Translations under genes and position numbers: made by a program
Notes under the pieces: generated by a model
Database searches by the model: none
What the model was told of the DNA's origin: nothing
The model's input: only the letters and a program-made list of their open reading frames with translations
Shown: one piece after another, positions 1-6,513 of the stretch
Layout of the letters: each line of letters opens with the position of its first letter
How positions within the stretch are numbered: position 1 is the first letter of the stretch
Origin: Candidatus Cloacimonadota bacterium
GTDB lineage: Bacteria > Cloacimonadota > Cloacimonadia > Cloacimonadales > JAIOQZ01
Direction of reading: 5' to 3'
Assembly: GCA_021106755.1 (NCBI GenBank)
Contig: JAIOTM010000279.1
Coordinates: 1-6,579 of the forward strand
Length of the DNA stretch: 6,579 nucleotides

Positions 1-64
1 CAAAATCACTTAAATATGGTGGAAAAAGAGTACCTTGATCTTGAACATAAGGTTTATATTTCAT
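1..64 (-). CDS. Transposase N-terminus, IS1182 family (partial)
   Basis: The ATG at 64 opens a frame that stays open to the window edge, giving 21 complete residues: MKYKPYVQDQGTLFPPYLSD followed by F. The arrangement Y-x-x-x-Q, then L-F/L-P-P, then an acidic residue near position 20 matches the start of IS1182-type DDE transposases. Those usually continue with an I-P-x-x-H-x-V-R stretch, which would lie just outside this window. The enzyme would catalyse cut-and-paste movement of the element. No clear Shine-Dalgarno sequence precedes the ATG, which is common for transposases with low expression. Because only 21 residues are visible, the family call rests on one short conserved block. The catalytic residues cannot be seen, so it is unknown whether the gene is intact. 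Confidence 0.65.
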   Translation of the reverse strand, partial: MKYKPYVQDQGTLFPPYLSDF

Positions 65-108
65 GGCTACATCATATTAGACAATGTTTTTTTGGCAATA
101 AACTTTTA

Positions 109-126
109 GGGCTGTGGGACAGCCCC
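109..126 (-). repeat. Probable terminal inverted repeat of the insertion sequence
   Basis: The sequence contains GGGCTGT (109-115), a GGG spacer and ACAGCCC (119-125), a perfect 7-bp hairpin. An alternative pairing, GTGGG (114-118) with CCCAC (124-128), overlaps it. Its place between the transposase start and the neighbouring gene's terminator fits an IS tip. In the minus direction it is followed by TAAAAG, not a T-run, so it is unlikely to be a terminator itself. Confidence 0.45.
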
Positions 127-129
127 ACT

Positions 130-161
130 AAAAAAGGCAGAAGGATATCTCCTTCTGCCTT
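130..161 (-). terminator. Rho-independent terminator of the small membrane protein gene
   Basis: A perfect 12-bp stem, AAGGCAGAAGGA (134-145) with TCCTTCTGCCTT (150-161), encloses a 4-base TATC loop. On the minus strand the stem runs into a run of six T (135-130). It starts 17 bases after the stop codon of the 179-592 gene, so it is that gene's terminator. It would also insulate the gene from the adjacent IS. Confidence 0.9.
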
Positions 162-178
162 AAATTCTTCATTGTTTA

Positions 179-592
179 TCAAATAATCCGGAAAACAAAC
201 GATCCCACGACCAACCCTAAAGTCAGAATTACCAGATTAACAATTTCCTCGAACAGCTCTCCAGAATTGGCTCCACCGAGATTCTTTTTCCAGTAAGCAA
301 ACCCGATTCGGGCGATTAGAATCAAAAATATGGCTTCTTTAGTAACTTCTTCAAGGTTGAAAATCCGGAACAGAAGAAACGCCAATAAAACACAAATAAA
401 GCCATCAATCAAATAGATTAGAATCGCAATAAAATGTATGTCAATTTTATCGTGTTCTGTCATCTTTGTAACACGACGGATTACTGTTGTCATTGGATAG
501 CCGAAGACAATCGCCAGCCCAATTGCGGCAATTGGAACCAATAGCGAAGCACCTACTACTACAAGGTATTGCACGTAATGTAAAGGAGTCAT
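179..592 (-). CDS. Small integral membrane protein of unknown function, four predicted helices
   Basis: The 137-residue protein is very hydrophobic. Likely membrane segments are residues 8-31, 53-77, 86-100 and 116-135. A short basic and polar loop with RRVTKMTEHDK lies between the first two. A charged loop, WKKNLGGANSGELFEE, separates the last two. The start at 592 is supported by GGAG (603-600) seven bases upstream. The stop is followed by a strong terminator, so this is probably a single-gene transcript. A TTGACA lies at 646-641, but I see no -10 at the usual distance. I do not recognise the family. There is no signal peptide, catalytic motif or transporter signature to suggest a role. The long open frame, good ribosome binding site and terminator make it a real gene. 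Confidence 0.85.
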   Translation of the reverse strand: MTPLHYVQYLVVVGASLLVPIAAIGLAIVFGYPMTTVIRRVTKMTEHDKIDIHFIAILIYLIDGFICVLLAFLLFRIFNLEEVTKEAIFLILIARIGFAYWKKNLGGANSGELFEEIVNLVILTLGLVVGSFVFRII

Positions 593-599
593 AAAACGT

Positions 600-603
600 C
601 TCC
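600..603 (-). promoter_or_regulatory. Ribosome binding site of the small membrane protein
   Basis: GGAG on the minus strand (603-600), seven bases before the ATG at 592, fixes the start. Confidence 0.7.
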
Positions 604-940
604 ATGTTTTTTGTATTGAGAAATTCAGTTACTAAAAATATGTCAAGAATTTTTCGCATATTTTAAGATACACACATTTTTTTGAGTTATTTGGTTTGCA
701 CTGGAAAGCTCTCAATTCACTGACTGCCAGTACGAGCAATCCCTATCGGGTATTTCGAGTCGCAAGAACGTAAAACAACGACTCGAAACAACTGCATTAC
801 ATGAGAAACAAAGGAGATACTCAACTCGCCGCACTTGTTCGAGTCAAAACAAATCAAACATTTTCTATTGAAATTTTATATTTATTTTTCAGGAAGTGTC
901 TGATTAGAGTTGCATACTGAATTTTGTGATTCAAATTTTA
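604..940. other. Intergenic region with no convincing gene
   Basis: This gap separates the 179-592 and 941-1234 genes. It is AT-rich at both ends, with a more GC-rich core at about 700-845. The core holds the inverted repeat at 753-788 and a third copy of its TTCGAGTC motif at 838-845. A 39-codon plus-strand frame (801-920, starting MRNKGDTQLAAL) lacks a clear ribosome binding site and resembles nothing I know. No tRNA or recognised RNA is visible. The core could be the relic of a mobile repeat or an operator region for the downstream gene. Confidence 0.6.
753..788. repeat. Perfect 10-bp inverted repeat with 16-base spacer
   Basis: TTTCGAGTCG (753-762) and CGACTCGAAA (779-788) are exact reverse complements separated by 16 bases. 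No T-run follows on either strand, so it is not a rho-independent terminator. The inner eight bases TTCGAGTC occur again at 838-845 in direct orientation. Candidate roles are a protein-binding operator, an RNA hairpin or the end of a degraded mobile repeat. Confidence 0.7.
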
Positions 941-1234
941 TCAGTCAGCATTTTTTTTCAAATCGTTTAATTTAGCGATAACAGAATCAATCGTCATTTC
1001 AGCAGTTAAAATATCTTCCATGAGATAAAAGAGTTTAACCGATTTAGAAGTCGTATGAAACTCAATAATCAGATTATCGTATGAGCCTGTTACAACTATT
1101 ACATCTATAGTATGCAAAGAAATATAAAGTTCTTTCAGTTCCTCTACATCTATTTCAGAGCCAACTTCACTTTTCCCTGACACCAATAGTTTTCGGGGCA
1201 TCACATGGAAATAATCCAGAATGTTTATCAGCAT
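941..1234 (-). CDS. Hypothetical 97-residue soluble protein
   Basis: The start at 1234 (MLINILDYFH) is supported by GGGAG (1244-1240), five bases upstream. The protein is small and acidic, with no signal peptide or membrane segment. Its centre (residues 28-58) alternates hydrophobic beta-like stretches such as IDVIVVTG and NLIIEFH with charged ones. The C-terminus (77-94) looks helical and ends in a lysine-rich tail. I do not recognise the family. It has its own promoter upstream and no same-strand neighbour within 160 bases on either side, so it is probably transcribed alone. No clear terminator follows it. Confidence 0.75.
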   Translation of the reverse strand: MLINILDYFHVMPRKLLVSGKSEVGSEIDVEELKELYISLHTIDVIVVTGSYDNLIIEFHTTSKSVKLFYLMEDILTAEMTIDSVIAKLNDLKKNAD

Positions 1235-1239
1235 ACCAT

Positions 1240-1244
1240 CTCCC
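1240..1244 (-). promoter_or_regulatory. Ribosome binding site of the 97-residue protein
   Basis: GGGAG on the minus strand, five bases before the ATG at 1234. Another ATG at 1239 would give only a three-codon frame (ATG GTA TGC TGA), so 1234 is preferred. Confidence 0.7.
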
Positions 1245-1305
1245 GTGTCCCGAAAATTATATACCTCATACTCAAGGCTTCCTCAATCTCCGGGATTATA
1301 AAGAT

Positions 1306-1334
1306 AGCATAACATCTTCTGACTCAAAAGTCAA
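1306..1334 (-). promoter_or_regulatory. Sigma70-type promoter for the 97-residue protein
   Basis: On the minus strand TTGACT (1334-1329) is followed after exactly 17 bases by TATGCT (1311-1306). The predicted start of transcription is near 1299, giving a leader of about 65 bases. A perfect TATAAT also lies at 1300-1295, but its -35 partner is poor (GTCAGA), so it is a secondary candidate. Confidence 0.6.
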
Positions 1335-1357
1335 TCATAATTGTTAAATTCTCAGGA

Positions 1358-1390
1358 AATCAGGGCAATTGCTTCCAGTTATCCCTGATT
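1358..1390 (-). terminator. Possible terminator of the envelope operon
   Basis: An 8-bp perfect stem, AATCAGGG (1358-1365) with CCCTGATT (1383-1390), lies 10 bases after the stop codon of the Wzi-like gene. The 17-base spacer can partly pair further (AACTG with CAATT, one mismatch). The expected T-run is weak on the minus strand, so termination may be inefficient. It could also protect the mRNA 3' end. Confidence 0.45.
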
Positions 1391-1399
1391 GAGCACTAT

Positions 1400-2953
1400 C
1401 TAATACTCTGTATGCCATCCTAAGTAGAGGTTGGTGTTCGATTCTCCATCAATTATTTCTACATGTTGCAAGCCAAGTTTAACAGTGTGGTGGGCAAGCA
1501 TTCGCCAATCCAGCATAATTCGCGCACGGGCAGTATCGGTAATTTCGCCATCTAACCAGCGAGCATTTTCGGATGGTCTGGTTTCGTAGTTTATCGAGAA
1601 ATGATTGCCTACTGAACCTTGCCGCGTGTAAGAGCCTTGTGAGTTCAGTATAAAACCAAGACCTAATGGCACATTTACTTCCAAAGTATAATCTATCAGA
1701 TTGCTTCCTTTAGGATACCCAAGCGGCATTCCATCGTGCGAGAATTTATTAGGCAATGCTTTGTGAGTGTAGAGCCAGGGACGTATCGCGGTAAACTCGC
1801 CTATAATCCGAAAATCATCACCCATCATGGAAGTATGAAAACCAAATCCGGTTTGAACCGCCCATTTATTTCCCCACCAGTTTCCGAATAGCTCGCTCTT
1901 TTTCAACTCATCAAACGCAATGTTGCCATAACTCAGCCAATGTTGCTTTAATTCGACCTGCCAACCAGCAAAGATAAGCACGTTGTCCCTATCCCGCAGG
2001 TTATGTTCCGCAATCCGCAAGAAAGCGTGTGGCATCAAATAGCTGGGATCAAGTATGCGACCATTATAGATAATTTCCTCACCTACAAATATTTCATTTG
2101 TTGAAGAAAAATGCCATCCAATTCTATGCAGTGCCAGCCCTTTTTCTTCATAATTCTTGTATGAATAATCTGTATTTGTACTGTCTGCAATAAGAACAGC
2201 ATTTAACATGCCGAGAGTTAAACTACCCAAATTGTATTTCCATGCGAAATAGCCGTACTCGTTGCAAGCGTCATTGAGTATAACATTCCCCGAAATGCTG
2301 TTACCTACGGTCCATTTTCCTCGCCCAAGGGATACTGTTCCCAGTAATCGATTGTGCCATGCCGCGTAACCCTCGATGTTATCTATATTAATAGATGTAT
2401 CGCGTCGTTTGTAGAAACTGTCTAAATGAAGTGAGTTTGCTTCAGCATAATCCAGATATTCATTATGATGACCACCCCACCAACGAGCATACAGGTAAAA
2501 ATTACTGCTGCAATCCATGCGAACTTCCCCACCGTAATATACAAAGGAAGTGGATTGCTCCTTTTCGGAAGTATCACCAGTCATGTATTCCGTTCCGCCA
2601 AGTATTCGTACCTGTAATTCACCGAATCCGCTCAAGGGTTGATAACATAGAAACATTGATGAATCCTGCCGGGCAGTGAAATAATTGCGCAATGAATGCA
2701 CGAATATTTTACGGGAATCCAAAGGTGTTCTGAAAACTTTATCCCGCCGATTAAGCTTAATCTGCGGGGATTCTGAACTTGAGTAAGGAGATATCGGAAG
2801 ATATTCCTCCCAGGTCTTTTTGCTTACAGGTGCATCTTCCTGCAAAGCGGATTCATATACACGAGATTTAATCAAAGGCTTAAACCACAAATCTTCAGCA
2901 AAGCCTGACAAAGCAAATACTATTAGTAGCAATATAAACGACAATCTCTTCAT
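1400..2953 (-). CDS. Wzi/RemB-like outer-membrane beta-barrel protein
   Basis: The 517-residue protein begins with a signal peptide (MKRLSFILLLIVFALSGFA, likely cut after residue 19). The rest has the alternating aromatic pattern of an outer-membrane barrel. Several blocks recall the capsule-assembly Wzi family and the related RemB-like proteins of Bacteroidota: LGRGKW (209-214), YGNIAFDEL (342-350), WWGNKW (359-364), IRPWLYTH (390-397) and MPLGYPKGSNLID (409-421). Wzi of enteric bacteria binds capsule at the cell surface, and RemB is linked to gliding. Here the substrate is unknown. The ATG at 2953 overlaps the stop of the deacetylase gene (TAATG) and follows GGAG at 2962-2959. It is therefore translationally coupled and the last gene of the operon. 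It probably binds, anchors or exports the polysaccharide its neighbour modifies. Confidence 0.8.
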   Translation of the reverse strand: MKRLSFILLLIVFALSGFAEDLWFKPLIKSRVYESALQEDAPVSKKTWEEYLPISPYSSSESPQIKLNRRDKVFRTPLDSRKIFVHSLRNYFTARQDSSMFLCYQPLSGFGELQVRILGGTEYMTGDTSEKEQSTSFVYYGGEVRMDCSSNFYLYARWWGGHHNEYLDYAEANSLHLDSFYKRRDTSINIDNIEGYAAWHNRLLGTVSLGRGKWTVGNSISGNVILNDACNEYGYFAWKYNLGSLTLGMLNAVLIADSTNTDYSYKNYEEKGLALHRIGWHFSSTNEIFVGEEIIYNGRILDPSYLMPHAFLRIAEHNLRDRDNVLIFAGWQVELKQHWLSYGNIAFDELKKSELFGNWWGNKWAVQTGFGFHTSMMGDDFRIIGEFTAIRPWLYTHKALPNKFSHDGMPLGYPKGSNLIDYTLEVNVPLGLGFILNSQGSYTRQGSVGNHFSINYETRPSENARWLDGEITDTARARIMLDWRMLAHHTVKLGLQHVEIIDGESNTNLYLGWHTEY

Positions 2954-3723
2954 TAAGGCTCCAAGCCAGTAATATCCGGCAGATTCCGATTCATGTTTGC
3001 CCCCGTTAGTTTGTCAACTGCATTGTTGAAAGTCATAACATTAAAGTCGTGTTCGCGTAGTTTGCTGACAAACTGTTCAAATACTTCTGGTGAACAATTG
3101 GCAGGGTAACCGTCTGCCTGATTGCGAAACCGATGAAAGCCAATCACAATCAATGCTTCGTTGTTTATTGTCCCTTGCCAGATACGATTGAAAATATCAT
3201 CGACCGCGTAATCTGATTGCACGAAAAAATAGCCAATATTCAGCCTGTCTATTGGCTGGTGATGTGTCATATCCCTGCTATTACGTATATTTCGGTATAG
3301 CCCGGCAATTATGCAGAAATCTCGCTGAGTAGCATGTCCACTCGGCAAAGCAAAAGAAAGTGGGTCAAAACCGTGGGCACAGAGGGAATCGTAGTCAGCG
3401 GTTATCTCCCAGAGTGCTTCCGCGTCATCCAAATCGGGAAGATTGGCATGATTAACAGTATGACCACCTGTTTCCCAATCATCCTCTTTCAGATTCAGGA
3501 GGTCATTCCAGCTTAGATGGTTGCTTCGTCCAATCTTGCCTGTATTTACAAAAGTTGTAGCTGTATAACCGTATTCCTTCAAGATAGGATACGCCGCGGT
3601 ATAAATGCTTTTATCTCCGTCATCAATTGTCAGACAGATTATTGGTTCATTATTGACTGTATCTCTCCCAGAACATGCTGCCAACAGCACGAAAGCTAAT
3701 ACCGAAAAATTAATCCACCGCAT
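2953..3723 (-). CDS. Polysaccharide deacetylase (CE4/NodB) lipoprotein
   Basis: The 256-residue protein starts with a lipoprotein signal (MRWINFSVLAFVLLAAC). The lipobox is LAAC and the acylated cysteine is residue 17. The CE4 fold follows, with motif 1 TIDDG (32-36; Asp34 the likely base, Asp35 a metal ligand), motif 2 HTVNH (88-92, metal histidines) and motif 5 VIGFH (193-197, His197). Motif 3, usually R-x-x-P, is reduced to ALPSG (125-129) without the arginine. CE4 enzymes remove N- or O-acetyl groups from sugars in peptidoglycan, chitin or exopolysaccharide. The start at 3723 is preferred over an upstream TTG (3747), because it puts the signal peptide at the terminus. It overlaps the previous gene by 14 bases and the next by one. 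Position between two barrels suggests action on a surface or exported glycan. Confidence 0.88.
   Translation of the reverse strand: MRWINFSVLAFVLLAACSGRDTVNNEPIICLTIDDGDKSIYTAAYPILKEYGYTATTFVNTGKIGRSNHLSWNDLLNLKEDDWETGGHTVNHANLPDLDDAEALWEITADYDSLCAHGFDPLSFALPSGHATQRDFCIIAGLYRNIRNSRDMTHHQPIDRLNIGYFFVQSDYAVDDIFNRIWQGTINNEALIVIGFHRFRNQADGYPANCSPEVFEQFVSKLREHDFNVMTFNNAVDKLTGANMNRNLPDITGLEP
2959..2962 (-). promoter_or_regulatory. Ribosome binding site of the Wzi-like gene
   Basis: GGAG on the minus strand lies inside the last codons of the deacetylase gene, five bases before the ATG at 2953. This supports reinitiation at the TAATG junction. Confidence 0.65.
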
Positions 3724-4732
3724 AGTCAATTTCCAGTTGCAGACCAAACTGCCAGTATTTCGTCCCGCTCTCCGGTATAATCCGTTCGCCCATTATTCCA
3801 ATTTCCAGAAACGGTTCGAGGTTCCACAACTGTAGAAACCGGATTCGGGTCTCCTTATAGTCAGCTATTACATTGTATTTGCCCATTAATACTGAACGCA
3901 ACGCTCGATATTTCCAGACAATCACAGGTTGCACAAACCAATTTTCGCGACTAACTTCCCAGTCTTTAACCAACCGAAAACCTCCGCCAGTAAGAACATT
4001 TCCAGGCAAGTCAGCTAACAACTCAACGTAGCCCCGATATTCCTGACGTCTCGACCAGCGAACCGAAATCTCTGCCTGTCGAAACATCCCTGCATAATAA
4101 ACCCGCAAGGCTCTGTACTCCAGACGACTCTCCAATCCGGCGGCATTAAGCACCTGATTGTAACTGTTGTCTCTTCCGTTAAAAATGTAGTATGCTCTGG
4201 CATAGTTCGGGAAGCTTCCTATTTGAATGGCAGTTTCGCTACACAATGTATTCCAGTTGTTTCCTCCGGTTTTAGAATAGATTGTTACATTTCTATTGTG
4301 CCATTCTACAAAACCACCATTAATTCGTATCTCGTCTAATAGCGGTGTGTTGTAATAGGCATCAGATACAGCGAAGTTAACAATCTCGCTTCCCATTCCA
4401 TATTTTAGTTTGCTATAGAGCCAACCTGCCTGCCACTTATCCTTTTTATGAAAAACATATCCTCTCTCTAGCACTAACCTTTCCCCATAAAGCTCTTCAT
4501 CAAACGATATAGCAAGCCCATATCGGGTAGAAAGTATCAGCCAGCCTTCCACTCCAGCTTCCAGGTCAAATTTGCTACGATACGTGGTTTTCTTTTCGGT
4601 TCTTGCCGGATTAATATCTCCCCCGCAGAAGCTGAATGTTTTCAAATACAGCGAGTCTGTTAATGTAGCAGAATCCCAACCCCACAGCGTTAATAACTGC
4701 AAAAACAGTAAAATCATAATACCTTTTTTCAT
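3710..4732 (-). CDS. Probable outer-membrane beta-barrel protein of unknown family
   Basis: The 340-residue protein begins with a signal peptide, MKKGIMILLFLQLLTLWG, probably cut near residues 18-22. The mature part alternates short aromatic and polar strands (for example 61-75, 101-111, 206-216, 267-275 and 325-337), as outer-membrane barrels do. I do not recognise the family. It shares G-[FY]-x-x-W-H-N-R (WHNR at 144-147) with the Wzi-like protein at the operon's other end (WHNR at 199-202), which may mark a related barrel hairpin. It is the first gene of the operon and overlaps the deacetylase gene by 14 bases. The start at 4732 supplies the basic KK of the signal peptide. A second ATG at 4717, with AAGG four bases before it, would lose that charge and is less likely. 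A role in binding or export of a glycan is inferred from context only. Confidence 0.8.
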   Translation of the reverse strand: MKKGIMILLFLQLLTLWGWDSATLTDSLYLKTFSFCGGDINPARTEKKTTYRSKFDLEAGVEGWLILSTRYGLAISFDEELYGERLVLERGYVFHKKDKWQAGWLYSKLKYGMGSEIVNFAVSDAYYNTPLLDEIRINGGFVEWHNRNVTIYSKTGGNNWNTLCSETAIQIGSFPNYARAYYIFNGRDNSYNQVLNAAGLESRLEYRALRVYYAGMFRQAEISVRWSRRQEYRGYVELLADLPGNVLTGGGFRLVKDWEVSRENWFVQPVIVWKYRALRSVLMGKYNVIADYKETRIRFLQLWNLEPFLEIGIMGERIIPESGTKYWQFGLQLEIDYAVD

Positions 4733-4738
4733 TGAGTA

Positions 4739-4767
4739 ATATTACCACTATAAACATTGCTTGTCAA
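4739..4767 (-). promoter_or_regulatory. Strong sigma70 promoter of the envelope operon
   Basis: On the minus strand TTGACA (4767-4762) is followed after 17 bases by TAATAT (4744-4739). Counting from the -10, the transcript should start near 4732, which is the A of the ATG of the first gene. No Shine-Dalgarno sequence can therefore be on the mRNA, and translation would be leaderless. Confidence 0.75.
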
Positions 4768-4799
4768 GGTGATGCGTTTTTCTTTTCTTATATATTCTG

Positions 4800-4821
4800 T
4801 TCATGAAAAGATTTTTCTGAA
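4800..4821. promoter_or_regulatory. Candidate operator dyad upstream of gdhA
   Basis: TTCA (4800-4803) and GAAAA (4805-4809) mirror TTTTC (4813-4817) and TGAA (4818-4821) around a GAT centre, with one extra T at 4804. Two 8-bp perfect palindromes overlap this: TTCATGAA (4800-4807) and TGAATTCA (4818-4825). The dyad ends five bases before the gdhA -35 region (4826-4832) and 33 bases upstream of the operon's own -35, so a bound regulator could affect either gene. The binding protein is unknown. Confidence 0.35.
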
Positions 4822-4825
4822 TTCA

Positions 4826-6215
<1,390 letters not shown>

Positions 6216-6218
6216 GAT

Positions 6219-6248
6219 AAAACGCTTTATACAGCCAGGCGTTATTTA
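6219..6248 (+). terminator. gdhA: Weak hairpin just after gdhA
   Basis: AACGC (6221-6225) pairs with GCGTT (6239-6243) across 13 bases, followed by ATTT. A second AACGC (6255-6259) could compete for the same GCGTT. The 5-bp stem and broken T-run suggest inefficient termination, with the strong terminator at 6476-6507 as backup. Confidence 0.3.
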
Positions 6249-6297
6249 AGAAAAAACGCTTCTACTGTCATGTCAAGCATCAGGTGTCGGTTTCTCT

Positions 6298-6405
6298 TTG
6301 TAGGGGCAATCCGCAAGCCAGTCTCTGGCGGGTCTGTAGGTGGTTGCCCATTTATCCCGTTGTTTTATCAGTAAGGAAGGGTACCCACGAGGAGCACCCC
6401 TACAA
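6298..6405. repeat. REP/MITE-like palindromic intergenic repeat
   Basis: The roughly 108-base element is bounded by exact 9-base inverted repeats, TTGTAGGGG (6298-6306) and CCCCTACAA (6397-6405). Inside lie GGGCAA (6304-6309) with TTGCCC (6344-6349), GCCAG (6317-6321) with CTGGC (6325-6329), and the palindrome GGGTACCC (6379-6386). It has no coding frame of note and is more GC-rich than the flanks. GTAGGGG...CCCCTAC ends are typical of dispersed non-coding palindromic repeats in many bacterial genomes. It lies between gdhA and its strong terminator, so it would be transcribed into the gdhA 3' region. No repeat of it occurs in this window. Confidence 0.65.
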
Positions 6406-6432
6406 GATCGCAGGAGTAAAATGTACATCTAA

Positions 6433-6460
6433 AAACCTGGATGTCAATTCAGGTTTGACA
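6433..6460. repeat. Two overlapping, mutually exclusive inverted repeats
   Basis: AAACCTG (6433-6439) pairs with CAGGTTT (6450-6456), and TGTCAA (6442-6447) pairs with TTGACA (6455-6460). The second pair uses bases in the loop and right arm of the first, so only one hairpin can form at a time. It sits 15 bases before the strong terminator. Confidence 0.45.
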
Positions 6461-6475
6461 TAACACTGCTATACA

Positions 6476-6507
6476 AAACGGCTTCCGAAAGGGAGCCGTT
6501 TTTTTTT
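6476..6507 (+). terminator. Strong rho-independent terminator
   Basis: An 11-bp stem (6476-6486 with 6491-6501, one T.G wobble) is closed by a GAAA tetraloop and leads into a run of nine T (6499-6507). It is on the plus strand about 260 bases after the gdhA stop, and no other plus-strand gene lies between. It therefore most likely ends the gdhA transcript. On the minus strand it would be followed by TTTTG and could work weakly. Confidence 0.92.
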
Positions 6508-6513
6508 GTTAGA

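Larger units (their letters stand above)
1..126 (-). mobile_element. 5' end of an IS1182-like insertion sequence, cut by the window edge
   Basis: The minus strand here reads a terminal sequence, a 44-62 base leader and then the start of a transposase that runs off the left edge. The outer end, read on the minus strand from about 126, begins GGGGCTGTCCCACAGCCC. This contains a 7-bp hairpin (109-115 with 119-125, GGG loop). From memory, unverified, GGGGCTGT-like ends are common in IS1182 elements. The exact boundary (126 to 128) is uncertain because only one end is present, so neither the partner inverted repeat nor a target duplication can be checked. The element abuts the T-tract of the terminator at 130-161 without disrupting it. 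Confidence 0.6.

Noticed and set aside
1..186. Plus-strand frame open from the left edge to a TAA at 184-186
   Set aside because: It would read through the IS tip hairpin and the terminator. The minus strand of the same stretch gives a recognisable transposase start.
835..850. TTCGAGTC resembling a tRNA T-loop
   Set aside because: Flanking bases form only three pairs of a T-stem, and no anticodon or acceptor stem is present.
2395..2679. Plus-strand frame of 94 codons inside the Wzi-like gene
   Set aside because: It is antisense to a well-supported gene, has no ribosome binding site, and has no recognisable product.
3724..3747. TTG at 3747 as an earlier deacetylase start
   Set aside because: The eight extra residues would precede the lipoprotein signal. 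ATG 3723 gives a normal n-region and typical operon overlap.
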